Part shown: piece by piece, positions 8,693 through 17,464 of the stretch
Layout of the letters: each line of letters starts with the position of its first letter
Numbering within the stretch: position 1 is the first letter of the stretch
NCBI GenBank assembly: GCA_016125215.1
Contig: WGMF01000013.1
Location: 62,001-126,000, forward strand
From: Phycisphaera sp.
GTDB taxonomy: Bacteria > Planctomycetota > Phycisphaerae > Phycisphaerales > Phycisphaeraceae
Reading direction: 5' to 3'
DNA: 64,000 nt
Position numbers and translations under genes: made by a program
The notes under the pieces: model-generated
Seen by the model: only the letters and a program-made list of their open reading frames with translations
What the model was told of the DNA's origin: nothing
Database searches by the model: none

Positions 8693-8722
8693 ACCCGTTA
8701 TTTTGCGATATTATTCACGGGT
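8693..8722. promoter_or_regulatory. Candidate operator in AraC/PhyH divergent intergenic region
   Basis: An inverted repeat ACCCGT (8693-8698) and ACGGGT (8717-8722) is separated by 18 AT-rich bases, midway between the AraC and PhyH starts. A TATTAT hexamer (8709-8714) lies inside. The symmetry and position suit autoregulation and control of the dioxygenase, but AraC proteins often use direct repeats, so the assignment is tentative. Confidence 0.3.
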
Positions 8723-8764
8723 ACAGTTGAATCTTGCATAAAATCAACCACGGAGCCATCGCCC

Positions 8765-9568
8765 ATGAAACCCTTCCACGCCACCCAGAGCCAGGTCGAG
8801 CAGTTCCAGAACGACGGCTACATCATGGTCGAAGACCTCTTCACGCCCCGCGAGATGGAGCTCTTGCTCAACATCGGTCGGGCCGACCAGGAAAAAGCCA
8901 AACAGGTCCACGCCGCCAAAGACACACAGGGCGGCGAGTCCAAGCTCTGGCTGGACTCCGACACCCAGCGCCAGGACATCTACAACGGCTTTTGCCACAG
9001 CCACCGCGTCGTCGACACCATGGCCAAACTCCTGCGCGACGAGGTCTATCTCTACCACTACAAGATGATGGTCAAGGAGCCCAAGCGCGGCGGGGCGTGG
9101 GAATGGCACCAGGACTACGGCTACTGGTACAACAACAACTGCCTCTACCCCGACATGGCCTCGTGTTTCATCGCTGTCGACCGCGCTTACAAGGGCAACG
9201 GCTGCCTGCAGGTCATCAAGGGTTCGCACAAGCTCGGCCGTGTCCAGCACGGCAAGTACGGCACGCAGACCGGGGCCGACCCCAAGCGCGTTGAGCTCGC
9301 GCTCAAGCACCTTGAACTCGTGTACTGCGAGATGAAGCCCGGCACGGCTCTGTTCTTCCATTCCAACGTCCTGCACCGCTCCGACGCCAACACCAGCGAC
9401 GACCCGCGCTGGACCTTCATCTGCTGCTACAACACCAAGCACAACACCTGCGACGACCTGCCCGGCCACCCCGTCTACCGCCATCTCGACGTCTGGGACG
9501 ACTCACGCATCGTCGAACTGGGGGAGAAGCAGTGGGCCGAGATGCAGAAGGAGATGGTTGCCAAGTAA
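8765..9568 (+). CDS. Phytanoyl-CoA dioxygenase (PhyH) family Fe(II)/2-oxoglutarate oxygenase
   Basis: A 267-residue cupin-fold oxygenase. The metal facial triad is visible as H115 and D117 in WEWHQDYGYW and the distal H204 in LHRSDAN; R215 in DDPRWTF is placed to bind 2-oxoglutarate. The substrate is unknown; PhyH proteins hydroxylate many small molecules. I choose ATG 8765 (MKPFHATQ) over the longer reading from 8690, because the added residues are not family-like and would cover the promoter region. It is divergent from an AraC regulator, a common planctomycete arrangement for catabolic oxygenases. Confidence 0.9.
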   Translation: MKPFHATQSQVEQFQNDGYIMVEDLFTPREMELLLNIGRADQEKAKQVHAAKDTQGGESKLWLDSDTQRQDIYNGFCHSHRVVDTMAKLLRDEVYLYHYKMMVKEPKRGGAWEWHQDYGYWYNNNCLYPDMASCFIAVDRAYKGNGCLQVIKGSHKLGRVQHGKYGTQTGADPKRVELALKHLELVYCEMKPGTALFFHSNVLHRSDANTSDDPRWTFICCYNTKHNTCDDLPGHPVYRHLDVWDDSRIVELGEKQWAEMQKEMVAK

Positions 9569-9617
9569 GTTGTGACAGCGTTTGCCGAGACGGGTTTGCC
9601 ACCGCATAATGCCCGCC

Positions 9618-10070
9618 ATGAAAATCGCCATCGCCGCCGACCACGGGGGCTACCCGCTCAAGGAACAGATCGTCAAACAGCTCAAATCGCTGGGCCACGA
9701 GGTCAGCGACCTGGGCGCCCACACGCTCGACCCGCTCGACGATTACCCCGACTTTGCCCACGCCGTCGCGGTGGCGGTGCAGCAGAAGAAAGCCGACAAG
9801 GGCATTATCCTCTGCGGCTCGGGCGTCGGAGCGTGCGTGGCAGCCAACAAGCACAAGGGTGTCCGCGCCAGCGTCTGCCACGACACCTACTCGGCGGCGC
9901 AGGGCGTCGAACACGACGACATGAACGTGCTGTGCCTGGGTTCACGCATAGTCGGCAGCGCACTGGCCACGGAATTGGTCAAGGCCTTCGCCGGTGCAAA
10001 ATTCACCGCGGAAGAACGCCACGCCCGCAGGCTCGAAAAAGTCCTGGCGTTTGAAAAAGATAATGCGTAA
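9618..10070 (+). CDS. rpiB: Ribose-5-phosphate isomerase B
   Basis: A 150-residue RpiB, interconverting ribose 5-phosphate and ribulose 5-phosphate in the pentose phosphate pathway. It has the family N-terminus MKIAIAADHGGYPLK, the phosphate loop and catalytic C66 in ILCGSGVGA, and GVEHDDMNVLCLGSR. The length matches the family when ATG 9618 is used; ATG 9609 would add three residues. It ends 12 nt before a perfect terminator-like palindrome. The rpe gene of the same pathway is 3 kb downstream. Confidence 0.95.
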   Translation: MKIAIAADHGGYPLKEQIVKQLKSLGHEVSDLGAHTLDPLDDYPDFAHAVAVAVQQKKADKGIILCGSGVGACVAANKHKGVRASVCHDTYSAAQGVEHDDMNVLCLGSRIVGSALATELVKAFAGAKFTAEERHARRLEKVLAFEKDNA

Positions 10071-10081
10071 GGTCTCTCCTC

Positions 10082-10111
10082 AAAGCGGAGGGATGGCCAT
10101 CCCTCCGCTTT
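10082..10111. terminator. 30-nt perfect palindrome, terminator-like repeat copy 1
   Basis: Arms AAAGCGGAGGGAT (10082-10094) and ATCCCTCCGCTTT (10099-10111) flank GGCC. It begins 11 nt after the rpiB stop, between convergent rpiB and the STAS gene. Same family as 13981-14010, 15956-15985 and 24727-24756. Confidence 0.75.
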
Positions 10112-10145
10112 CCGCCCTCCGCTTTCCACCCTCTGCTTACCCGCT

Positions 10146-10556
10146 TTACCCCACGATCTCCGCGCACGCCTCTTCCACGTCTTCGTACATCGCAAAGACC
10201 GTGTCGAGCCTCGTGACCTTGAAGAGAAACTGCACGTTGGGGACGCAGTTGGCTAAAGCGATCCGTCCGCGCACATGTTCGAGGTCCTGCAGAAAAACCA
10301 CGAGCGGTCCGATGCAAGCGCTGGCAACAAACTGGACCGTCTTCATGTCCAGCACAAAGTAGAGCGCGTTGTCGTAACGCATCTTGTCGTTGAGGCGCTC
10401 GATGAGTTCCTGCATCGTCTGGCCGGACAGGTCCTTGCCCGTCAGGCGTGCCACCACGACCTTGTTGGTCTGCTCGATCTCAAAACTCTCTGTGAGCACG
10501 GCTGGGTTCCGGGTGAGGCTTTGGGGGGATAAAAATCGCTTCCCGGCGGGTGACAC
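10146..10556 (-). CDS. STAS-domain protein (anti-sigma factor antagonist-like)
   Basis: A 136-residue single-domain STAS protein (VVVARLTGKDLSGQTMQELIERL, ALYFVLDMKTVQFVASACIGPLVVFLQDL). Such proteins act as antagonists of anti-sigma factors or as parts of stressosome-like switches. The usual phosphorylated Ser lies in a DSSGLG-like loop; here the loop reads ASACIGPL, with the Ser kept at an equivalent place. The first 20 residues are not conserved, so GTG 10499 is a possible alternative start. No kinase partner is adjacent. Confidence 0.8.
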   Translation of the reverse strand: MSPAGKRFLSPQSLTRNPAVLTESFEIEQTNKVVVARLTGKDLSGQTMQELIERLNDKMRYDNALYFVLDMKTVQFVASACIGPLVVFLQDLEHVRGRIALANCVPNVQFLFKVTRLDTVFAMYEDVEEACAEIVG

Positions 10557-10678
10557 TCGAACACATCGGTGTCCATACGCTTATCGGCCAGCAAACGAAC
10601 CGCACGGTGCCGTCCAGACAAACTTTATCGCTTTCCCCGTGTCCCCAGCCGTCGCAACCCATACAAGCCGAACAAGCG

Positions 10679-11848
10679 TTAAACAAAACGCCCCTCAACC
10701 ACCGTCGCGCTCACAAGCGATCCCTCGGCGGCAACGACGATTCGACTTCCGGGGGTGTGGCTGGCCCATTTCATCATCGCCAGCGCGATCGCAACCTGAC
10801 CGAGCATCGGCGAGACCGTCGAACTGGTCACCACGCCCACAGCCTTGCCCGTGGATTGGCCCGAAGCGTCTGCCTCGAATACCTGCGCCCCCTCGATAGG
10901 CATGCGGTCGTCTTCAAGCCGTAACCCGACCACCACACGCTTGGGGTGCCCGAGGTTCTGCATCCGCGCCACGATCTCCTGACCGAGGTAGCAGCCCTTG
11001 GTGAAACTCGCAGCCTCTTTGAGCACACCCTGCCCAGCCTCGTGCGGCAGGGAGTCCGGCCCGAAGTCGACGTGGAAGAGCGCGTGACCATTTTCGATCC
11101 GCGCGGTGTTGTAGGCCAACCAGCCGATCCCTCTTCCTTTGACTTTCGCCCCGTGTAAAGCGACTTGCCCGTCCGCCTCGACCTCAGGGGACAACCCCCC
11201 CACCGCCTCGGCCAATGACTCTAACACTTGATTAGCTTTCTCGGGCGGGATGAACAGGTGGCACCCCGGCACGCCGCAATCGTCCCGGCGGTACGCGCTG
11301 ACACCCGCCCCCTGAATCTTCAGCACGTGGTGCGTGCCGGGCATCTCCATCATCGGCGTCGGGTCCGTTTCGCTCACGGTCTTGAGCAATGCAAGCGTCC
11401 CAGGCCCTTGTAACGCAATCACAGACCGCTTGCCGCTCCAGTCTTCGACCGTGATGTCCTCGGTAAACAGACGGGCTTCGAGCAGGCCCTTGACGCCCGG
11501 CAGGTCGCAGCGGTCCATTTCAAGCCAGGTGTCCACGTCGCCGTGGTGGATGAACAGGTCCGCCAGGATACGCCCCTTGTCGTTGAGCTGGAACGCGCGG
11601 CGGGAGTCGCCGCCCTTCATCCCATTGACATCCTGCGTCGTCATGCGGTGCAGAAAATCCTTGACATCCGCCTTGTTCCCGCTGAAGCGCAGCACCGCGC
11701 GCTGGGGCAGCACGAGGATGCCCACGCCCTTGCGGATTGCGGCGTATTCCGCTTCGTAGGCCCCGAATGTTGCGACAAGCTGGGCCGCGTCATCCTCGTG
11801 GCCAAAGGGCACAAACTCCGCGCCGGCTTTTTCCAATATCTCACGCAT
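10679..11848 (-). CDS. ygfZ: YgfZ/GcvT-type folate-binding protein
   Basis: A 389-residue protein related to the glycine cleavage T protein. The signature [12 protein letters not shown] near residue 300 defines the YgfZ branch, a tetrahydrofolate-dependent factor for maturation and repair of some iron-sulfur enzymes. [23 protein letters not shown] and the [13 protein letters not shown] strand match the family N-terminus. ATG 11848 is chosen because the longer frame to 11929 adds sequence without homology to the family and runs towards the pgk leader. It is divergent from pgk, with about 100 bp between starts. Confidence 0.9.
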   Translation of the reverse strand: MREILEKAGAEFVPFGHEDDAAQLVATFGAYEAEYAAIRKGVGILVLPQRAVLRFSGNKADVKDFLHRMTTQDVNGMKGGDSRRAFQLNDKGRILADLFIHHGDVDTWLEMDRCDLPGVKGLLEARLFTEDITVEDWSGKRSVIALQGPGTLALLKTVSETDPTPMMEMPGTHHVLKIQGAGVSAYRRDDCGVPGCHLFIPPEKANQVLESLAEAVGGLSPEVEADGQVALHGAKVKGRGIGWLAYNTARIENGHALFHVDFGPDSLPHEAGQGVLKEAASFTKGCYLGQEIVARMQNLGHPKRVVVGLRLEDDRMPIEGAQVFEADASGQSTGKAVGVVTSSTVSPMLGQVAIALAMMKWASHTPGSRIVVAAEGSLVSATVVEGRFV

Positions 11849-11950
11849 GGCGTCACTGTAGTCACTCCCCCGCGTGTTCGCCACGCCCCGCAGCCAAGCG
11901 TTATCATGTGCCCCACAGGGGTGGCTCAAAGTTCACAAAGGAGTTTGACC

Positions 11951-13162
11951 GTGGCCAAGAAGAACATTGCTGACCTCGACCTCAAGAATAAAAAAGTCCT
12001 CATCCGCGTGGACTTCAATGTCCCGCTCGACGGCTCAACCATCACCGACGACCGCCGAATCCGCATGGCGCTGCCCACGATCCAGAACGTGCTCGATCGT
12101 GGTGGGAGCGTCATCCTCATGAGCCACCTCGGCAGGCCCTCGGGCAAGGGCAACGAACCCGAGTTCAGCCTCAAGCCCTGTGCCGACCGTCTCGGTGAAC
12201 TGCTGAAAAAAACCGTCACCTTTGCCACCGACACCGTCGGCGACGACGCGAAAGCCAAAGTGAAATCCCTTGCGGCTTCCGGGGGCGGGGGGGTCCTGCT
12301 GCTCGAAAACGTGCGGTTCAACAGGGGCGAAAAGAAAGGCGACGACGAAGTCTACGTGGCTGCGCTCGCTGGCTTCGGGGATGTGTACTGCAACGACGCC
12401 TTCGGTACATGCCACCGCACCGAAGCCTCGATGTACGCCGTGCCCAAAGCCATGAAAGATCGGGGCAAGCCCGTTGTGGTCGGGTTCCTCGTCGAGAAAG
12501 AGATCAAGTACCTCACCGACGCGATTGCCCAACCCAAGCGGCCGTTCGTGGCCATCCTCGGCGGGGCCAAGGTCAGCGACAAGATCGCGGTGATCGACAA
12601 CCTGCTGGGCAAGGTCGACAAGATCGTCATCGGCGGGGCGATGGCTTACACCTTCTTCCTCGCGCAGGGCAAGAAGGTCGGCGGCAGCAAGGTCGAACCG
12701 GACAAGGTGGATGACGCCAAACAGATGCTCGAAGCGGGCATGGGCAAGATCGTCCTGCCCGTGGATACCCACGCCGGCGACAAGTTCGACGCCTCGTGCC
12801 ACAAGAAAATCTTCGAGGGCGGCAGCATCGACGAGGGCTGGTCGGGCTTCGACATCGGCCCGAAGTCGGTGGCGCTCTTCAAGCAGACGGTGTCGACCGC
12901 CAAGACCGTGGTGTGGAACGGCCCGATGGGTGTGTTCGAGATGCCCCCGTTCGACGCGGGCACCAAGGCCATCGCCGAGGCGGTGGTCGCCGCCACCGCG
13001 CACGGCGCGACAACGATCATCGGCGGGGGCGACAGCGCCGCGGCCATCGAACAACTGGGTATGGCCGACAAAGTCAGCCACGTCTCCACCGGCGGTGGCG
13101 CGTCACTCGAAATGCTCGAGGGCAAGCCGTTCAAGAGCGTGGAAATCCTGGACAACAAATAA
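11951..13162 (+). CDS. pgk: Phosphoglycerate kinase
   Basis: A 403-residue glycolytic enzyme that transfers phosphate from 1,3-bisphosphoglycerate to ADP. It has [14 protein letters not shown] at the N-terminus, the [19 protein letters not shown] loop, [14 protein letters not shown], and the nucleotide loop [13 protein letters not shown] near the C-terminus. The GTG at 11951 has a strong Shine-Dalgarno AAAGGAG at 11937-11943; the much longer open frame upstream is not PGK. The gene is followed by an inverted repeat and then rpe. Confidence 0.97.
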   Translation: MAKKNIADLDLKNKKVLIRVDFNVPLDGSTITDDRRIRMALPTIQNVLDRGGSVILMSHLGRPSGKGNEPEFSLKPCADRLGELLKKTVTFATDTVGDDAKAKVKSLAASGGGGVLLLENVRFNRGEKKGDDEVYVAALAGFGDVYCNDAFGTCHRTEASMYAVPKAMKDRGKPVVVGFLVEKEIKYLTDAIAQPKRPFVAILGGAKVSDKIAVIDNLLGKVDKIVIGGAMAYTFFLAQGKKVGGSKVEPDKVDDAKQMLEAGMGKIVLPVDTHAGDKFDASCHKKIFEGGSIDEGWSGFDIGPKSVALFKQTVSTAKTVVWNGPMGVFEMPPFDAGTKAIAEAVVAATAHGATTIIGGGDSAAAIEQLGMADKVSHVSTGGGASLEMLEGKPFKSVEILDNK

Positions 13163-13172
13163 CCATACAGGT

Positions 13173-13269
13173 TCTCGCGAAGGCGCGAAGAGCGCGAAGT
13201 TGAAGAGAATGAAATGATGGTTCATGCCTTCCTTGGTTTAATCTTTGCGTCCTTCGCGCCTTCGCGAGA
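13173..13269. repeat. Inverted repeat, TCTCGCGAAGGCGCGAAG family
   Basis: Arms of 26 nt (13173-13198 and 13244-13269) are near-perfect reverse complements (about four mismatches) around a 45-nt spacer, filling the pgk-rpe gap. The right arm stops 9 nt before the rpe ATG, where a ribosome would bind. I know repeats of this kind as common intergenic elements in planctomycete genomes. Confidence 0.75.
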
Positions 13270-13278
13270 AATTTCTTG

Positions 13279-13968
13279 ATGATCGACCTCTCCCAACAAC
13301 CCGAACGCCCGCTTGTCTGTGCGTCGATCCTCGCGTCGGACTTCGGTCGCGTGGTGGAAGACGCCAGGGACGTGCTGGGCAAGGGCGCGGACCTGTTGCA
13401 CGTCGACGTGATGGACGGGCACTTCGTGGGCAACCTCACGATGGGCGAGGACATGATCCGCGCCTTGCGTAAGCACCTTCCCGACACGCTGCTCGATGTC
13501 CACCTGATGGTCGATCACCCGGCGATGTTTGTCGAGCCGTTCGCCAGGGCGGGGGCCAACGTGTTCACATTCCACGCGGAGGTCTGCGACCCGGTGCGTG
13601 CGCGTCACACTTCCGCACCGGCGATGATCGAGTCGATCCATCGGCTGGGCATGAAGGCGGGCATGGCCATCAACCCCTTCACCGCCCCCGAAAGTGTCGA
13701 GCCCTACCTGGAACAACTCGACCTGGTGCTGGTGATGAGCGTGCATCCGGGCAAAGGCGGTCAGCGGTTCATGCCCGGGGTGCTGGAGAAGACACGCTGG
13801 CTCAAGAGGCAGCTCAAGCCGGCCACCCGGCTGGAGATGGACGGCGGGTTGGATGAGCACACCTGCAAGGACGCGGTGGCGGCAGGGGTGGACATGCTCG
13901 TGACCGGGTCGGCGTTGTTCGGTGCCAAGGATCGCTCAGCCGTGATCCTCGCGATGCGGGGGCGATAA
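13279..13968 (+). CDS. rpe: Ribulose-phosphate 3-epimerase
   Basis: A TIM-barrel epimerase of 229 residues that interconverts ribulose 5-phosphate and xylulose 5-phosphate. Motifs: CASILASDFG, LLHVDVMDGHFVGNLTMG (metal and catalytic residues), LDVHLMV, VLVMSVHPGKGGQRFM and EMDGGLDEHT, then VTGSALFG. The ATG at 13279 is preferred over the overlapping TTG at 13276. The ribosome binding site region is covered by the right arm of an inverted repeat. Confidence 0.96.
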   Translation: MIDLSQQPERPLVCASILASDFGRVVEDARDVLGKGADLLHVDVMDGHFVGNLTMGEDMIRALRKHLPDTLLDVHLMVDHPAMFVEPFARAGANVFTFHAEVCDPVRARHTSAPAMIESIHRLGMKAGMAINPFTAPESVEPYLEQLDLVLVMSVHPGKGGQRFMPGVLEKTRWLKRQLKPATRLEMDGGLDEHTCKDAVAAGVDMLVTGSALFGAKDRSAVILAMRGR

Positions 13969-13980
13969 TCCAACATGCTC

Positions 13981-14010
13981 AAAGCCGAGGGATGGCGATC
14001 CCTCGACTTT
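13981..14010. terminator. 30-nt palindrome, terminator-like repeat copy 2
   Basis: Arms AAAGCCGAGGGAT and ATCCCTCGACTTT, with one mismatch. It begins 12 nt after the rpe stop and precedes the tRNA gene. No U-tract follows. Confidence 0.7.
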
Positions 14011-14082
14011 GCCGATGGAACAGGGAGCTGGGAATTGACGCACGACGTGGGCGGTCATAGCATGACCCGACCACAGCCCGCT

Positions 14083-14153
14083 TGGGGATTGGTGTAATGG
14101 TAGCACGACTGACTCTGGATCAGTTAGTATAGGTTCGAATCCTATATCCCCAG
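14083..14153 (+). tRNA. tRNA-Gln (anticodon CUG)
   Basis: A 71-nt cloverleaf folds by eye. The acceptor stem pairs TGGGGAT (14083-14089) with ATCCCCA (14146-14152), with discriminator G. The anticodon stem ACTGA/TCAGT has loop CTCTGGA, so the anticodon is CTG, reading CAG (Gln). The T arm is ATAGG-TTCGAAT-CCTAT. CCA is not encoded. The gene stands alone. Confidence 0.93.
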
Positions 14154-14195
14154 TTTCACTTCCACCGCAACGTCACAAACCTGAACCGAGCGTTC

Positions 14196-14828
14196 TCAGA
14201 GGATCGGCCCCTCTCCCGAGTCCCCCTCGCCGCGGCGGGATTCGATGTCCTGGATATAGGCCATGGTGCGGTCGAGTTCGCGTTTGAGATGGCGCACGCG
14301 CAGCAGGCTTTTGACCCGGGTGAGCAGTTCGAGCTTGTTGACGGGCTTGGTGAGGAAGTCGTCTGTGCCGGATTCGACGCCGCGCTCGATGTCGCCCAGT
14401 TCGTTCAATGCGGTGACCATCATGACGGGGATGGATCGCGTCGCGGGGTCTTCCTTGATCTTTCTGCAGACCTCAAACCCGCTCATGCGTGGCATCATCA
14501 CGTCGAGCAGGACCAGGTCGGGCAAGCCGGTGCCGGCGGTGACAGCCTGTTCGATGATCTTCATCGCCTCGATGCCGTCGGTCGCGGAGAGGGTTTTGCA
14601 CGAGAGCGTTTCGAGGTAGGCCTGGAGCAGTTCGAGGTTCTGGGCGTTGTCGTCCACAACGAGGATGGTGGATTCGGAGAGGTCGAGGTTGTCGAGATTG
14701 GCAGGCGACGGGCTGGCTCCCGCGCTCTCCTGGGCGAGACTTCCGGGGTGACTTCCGGGGTAACTTCCGGGGTGACTTCCGGGGGCGGGGGAGGGGGCTT
14801 GGCTTCCGGGGGTGGGGATCAAGTTCAT
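14196..14828 (-). CDS. Single-domain response regulator with repeat-encoded N-terminus
   Basis: A 210-residue protein. A receiver domain runs from about residue 53 (ILVVDDNAQNLELL, with the acidic pair) through LVLLDVMMPRMSGFEVC, which holds the phosphoacceptor Asp, to VTALNELGD and FLTKPVNKLELL. The closest style is PleD-like receivers. There is no output domain; a C-terminal helix (RVRHLKRELDRTMAYIQDIESRR) may mediate partner binding. The first 50 residues are low complexity, with PGSHPGSYPGS encoded by a 12-bp tandem repeat also found elsewhere in the window. The kinase is not adjacent. Confidence 0.88.
   Translation of the reverse strand: MNLIPTPGSQAPSPAPGSHPGSYPGSHPGSLAQESAGASPSPANLDNLDLSESTILVVDDNAQNLELLQAYLETLSCKTLSATDGIEAMKIIEQAVTAGTGLPDLVLLDVMMPRMSGFEVCRKIKEDPATRSIPVMMVTALNELGDIERGVESGTDDFLTKPVNKLELLTRVKSLLRVRHLKRELDRTMAYIQDIESRRGEGDSGEGPIL
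14738..14785. repeat. In-frame 12-bp tandem repeat inside response regulator gene
   Basis: Four units of GACTTCCGGGGT/AACTTCCGGGGT, with a further partial unit at 14801-14812. On the coding strand each unit gives a Pro-Gly-Ser-(His/Tyr)-type tetrapeptide. The unit is the same as in the intergenic arrays at 7031-7101 and 29558-29586. Confidence 0.85.
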
Positions 14829-15430
14829 GGGATCGGGTCCATCCGATGGAGGGCGGGACAGTGGAGGGCGGGACAGGGTTGAATGTTAACCGTTACGGGT
14901 CGGTCCGTCGATGCGGGGTAATCCGTGTGGATTGAGGGGTCATGCGTGCGAGCTGGTTCGTGCCAGACCCCTTTGGTCCATGATTTTATCGTGAAAATGC
15001 TGTCCGATCCCCCAATGATAGGAATCGTTATTAATCTTTGTTATCAATGACTTTGAAGTAATGCTGGCCACGAGTCGCATATTTTCAGGAAAGATGCTAA
15101 AATGGTCGTCCGAGAGTAGACGATGTCGACATTCAGGATCATTTTTTTCGACCTGAATGAACCCGCCATTGGGTTTGATCGTCTTAATGTTATTTCGTTT
15201 CACGTACTTAAAATTTTACATCGTTTAATGGCCGGAATCTGAACCGTTTCGTGACTTCAATAAAGAAATCGCAGCCAGATAGACTTTAATTTTCATTCTA
15301 AACTGGAGTTATAGCCGTGTAAGCCGAACTTGCAGGACAAAAACCGTGAGGAAACGACTCATTCACAATCCAGCCGACTTCGTCACCGTCAGGTCAAGCA
15401 GGTCGGCTCTTCCGGGGAGGACCCCCCCAC
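14829..15430. other. 602-bp gap with AT-rich island and a doubtful small ORF
   Basis: From about 14975 to 15310 the sequence is clearly more AT-rich than its surroundings. An open frame on the minus strand (14940-15203, 87 codons, residues such as KSLITKINNDSYHWG) has unusual base use, no known domain and no good ribosome binding site, so I do not call it a gene. It could be a remnant of transferred DNA. From 15310 onward the DNA returns to normal composition and carries the leader of the next gene, with a GGGGAGG run before its ATG. Confidence 0.4.
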
Positions 15431-15928
15431 ATGACCCGCAACGCAACCCCTACACAGCACCCCTGGCTCGACCGATGGAACCAGCCCAACCTTGAGCAAC
15501 TTCTCGACGCCCTCAAGGCCCATCACCGCAAGCCTTACACGCAAATCCTTGAACAGCTCGATTCCTACCCCGGCGTGCAGCGATCCGTGATCTGGTATGG
15601 CTCAGCCTGGAAGTGGACGATCCACTACGCCTTTGTGGACGCGGATGGACAGGAAATCGAGACGCTCTGCTATATCGTGCCCAACTCCGAGACGCCGCTC
15701 ATCTGCATCCCCCTGGCAGACGAAGTCATCGAGCAACTGCCCATCAAACGGCTGACCAAGTTCATCCGTGAGGGCATCCGCAGCGCCAAGTTCGCCGTGG
15801 CAATCCACTGGGCCACCTGGTCGCCCCTCAATCAGACCGAGACTCACGCCCTGATCGACCTGTGCAAACGCAAGCACAAGTTCATCTCCGCGAACCTCAA
15901 GCAGGACACCGCCCTGGCGGCAAAATAA
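15431..15928 (+). CDS. Uncharacterised protein, faintly DUF3788/DUF1801-like
   Basis: A 165-residue soluble protein that I do not firmly recognise. The central VIWYGSAWKWTIHYAF, LCYIVPNSETPLICIPLADEVIEQL and later IREGIRSAKFAVAIHWATW echo the order of features in DUF3788/YdhG-like small proteins, whose function is unknown. No membrane segment or signal peptide is seen. The ATG follows a GGGGAGG run by about 9 nt, which supports translation. It is monocistronic, with a terminator-like palindrome 27 nt after the stop. Confidence 0.65.
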   Translation: MTRNATPTQHPWLDRWNQPNLEQLLDALKAHHRKPYTQILEQLDSYPGVQRSVIWYGSAWKWTIHYAFVDADGQEIETLCYIVPNSETPLICIPLADEVIEQLPIKRLTKFIREGIRSAKFAVAIHWATWSPLNQTETHALIDLCKRKHKFISANLKQDTALAAK

Positions 15929-15955
15929 TCGGACGACCCGTCTTCTCAAAACCCC

Positions 15956-15985
15956 AAAGCCGAGGGATCGCCATCCCTCGGCTTT
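15956..15985. terminator. 30-nt palindrome, terminator-like repeat copy 3
   Basis: Arms AAAGCCGAGGGAT and ATCCCTCGGCTTT are followed by CTTATTTTC, so this copy looks like a true Rho-independent terminator. It lies between convergent genes. Confidence 0.8.
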
Positions 15986-16009
15986 CTTATTTTCAAGGCT
16001 TGCATCATT

Positions 16010-17209
16010 TCAATGCGTGCCGGCCCCCGCCGTGCTTTTGTGCATCTCACCCAGCAGCCCCAGCCGCTCCACGAACTCGATCATCACGCACATGGCCGGT
16101 GAATAGCCCTGGGCGGTCGAGAACTCGCCCGTCCACGGGTTCATCTGTTGCATGAAGTCCGGCGCCCGGCAGAGCGCCTCGATCCATTGCGTCATCAGGT
16201 GGCGGTGGTCCTCAGCCTGGCCGTAGTGATAGAACCACCGTGACGTACGCAGCGCGGTCAGGGCCTGCGTCGCCCCGCCCCACGAGTTCCTCGGCAGCCT
16301 GTGGTCGAACTTCGGGTCGTCGACCGCGATCGACGGCAAGGGGTAAGGCGTCCAGAACGACGCGGGGTTCTTGATGTGCCTCTGATAAATCCGGTCGAAC
16401 ATCACCTGGTCCACGACGTGCTCGCTGAACACGCGCGTGAGCACGTCGCCACGGATACGCAAGAAATTGCCGTCGCAATCGACATCGTAGAAGCACTCGT
16501 CCACGGGGTCGAAGCAGTGTTCAATGATGAGGCGCCGGATTGTTTGGGCCTTCTGTCGCCACCGCTCGGCCTCGGAGTGAATCCCCAGGCGCTCGGCCAT
16601 CTTCGACAGCGCCACGCGCCCGCCGTAGACCGTCGCGGAGAGATCGGGCGCAAGATACGGCAGCTTGCCGACCTTGGGGCAGGTGGCGGCATCACCATCG
16701 GGGCACTCCTTGGGCAGCCCCTCGAAGCGCGGGCTGCGGTCGTGGCCGGTGTCGTATTCGCAGAATGCTTCGCACAACCCCGTGCCGCGCGTGTTGCGGT
16801 GGCGCACGAGCCAGTCGTCCCATCGTGAACACGCGTCGTAAGCCTTTGCAAGAAACGCCTCATCACCCGTGAGGTCAGCCGTCTCCAGCGCCGTGGCTGC
16901 AATGGGCACGACCATCTGAATCTGTGCCTGGCCAAAACGCAGCGCCCAGACCGCATATCGGATGTAGCCGTCTTCACGCTGGTGGTGGAAGAAGACCTCG
17001 TGGTTGGCCTTGGCCACGTCGTGCTTGCCCGCGTATTGGCCGTAGACCAGCCCTTCCAGCGGCGCACACTCGAGCCAGACCCCCGCGTAACCGCCGCCCT
17101 CGTGCAGCACGGGTTTGTCAAAACCGAACACCGGTTTGGTGTTGTTGGCCAAACCCTCGAGGGCTTCGCGGTATTTCAAACGGACGAGATCAAGGTCCAT
17201 CACACGCAT
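16010..17209 (-). CDS. (alpha/alpha)6-barrel glycoside hydrolase, MGH1/GH63-like
   Basis: A 399-residue protein with an alpha-helical toroid pattern. Features are DGYIRYAVWALRFGQAQ, DLSATVYGGRVALSKMAERLGI, RNSWGGATQALTALRTSRWF and a C-terminal MNPWTGEFSTAQGYSPA. These resemble the mannosylglycerate hydrolase-like / GH63 group of glucosidases and related trehalase-type folds. No signal peptide is visible, so it is probably cytoplasmic. The substrate cannot be deduced; amylo-1,6-glucosidase-like relatives are an alternative. It is transcribed towards the palindrome at 15956. Confidence 0.72.
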   Translation of the reverse strand: MRVMDLDLVRLKYREALEGLANNTKPVFGFDKPVLHEGGGYAGVWLECAPLEGLVYGQYAGKHDVAKANHEVFFHHQREDGYIRYAVWALRFGQAQIQMVVPIAATALETADLTGDEAFLAKAYDACSRWDDWLVRHRNTRGTGLCEAFCEYDTGHDRSPRFEGLPKECPDGDAATCPKVGKLPYLAPDLSATVYGGRVALSKMAERLGIHSEAERWRQKAQTIRRLIIEHCFDPVDECFYDVDCDGNFLRIRGDVLTRVFSEHVVDQVMFDRIYQRHIKNPASFWTPYPLPSIAVDDPKFDHRLPRNSWGGATQALTALRTSRWFYHYGQAEDHRHLMTQWIEALCRAPDFMQQMNPWTGEFSTAQGYSPAMCVMIEFVERLGLLGEMHKSTAGAGTH

Positions 17210-17303
17210 ACCCTCGCGAGATTGATGACATGACTTCCGCTGTGTCTAATAGCAGCTATCCAATTGACCTGATACGAGAACACAGAAAAAACGGGCCGGG
17301 GAA

Positions 17304-17398
17304 GAAACCACAGATTGCGCAGATTTCACAGATTGTGACAGCGTGTTGGTCGCTTCAATCTGCCTTAAATCTGCGGCATCTGTGTAATCTACGGTTTC
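17304..17398. repeat. Inverted repeat, CACAGATTNCNCAGATT family
   Basis: Arms of 31 nt (17304-17334 and 17368-17398) match as reverse complements at about 24 positions. It sits between two minus-strand genes and may act as a terminator or spacer. The arms are themselves degenerate repeats of CAGATT. Confidence 0.6.
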
Positions 17399-17464
17399 TG
17401 TTTCGCTTCTCACATTGATCTCTGTGCATGGGTGTTTCAGGGGTTAGCCAATCTGATAGGTTTT

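Noticed and set aside
11543-11950. Long in-frame extension upstream of phosphoglycerate kinase
   Set aside because: The PGK domain begins at GTG 11951 with a strong Shine-Dalgarno; the extension is antisense to ygfZ and has no PGK-like sequence.
14940-15203. 87-codon minus-strand ORF in the AT-rich island
   Set aside because: No ribosome binding site, no domain, base use unlike the neighbours; listed only as part of the island.
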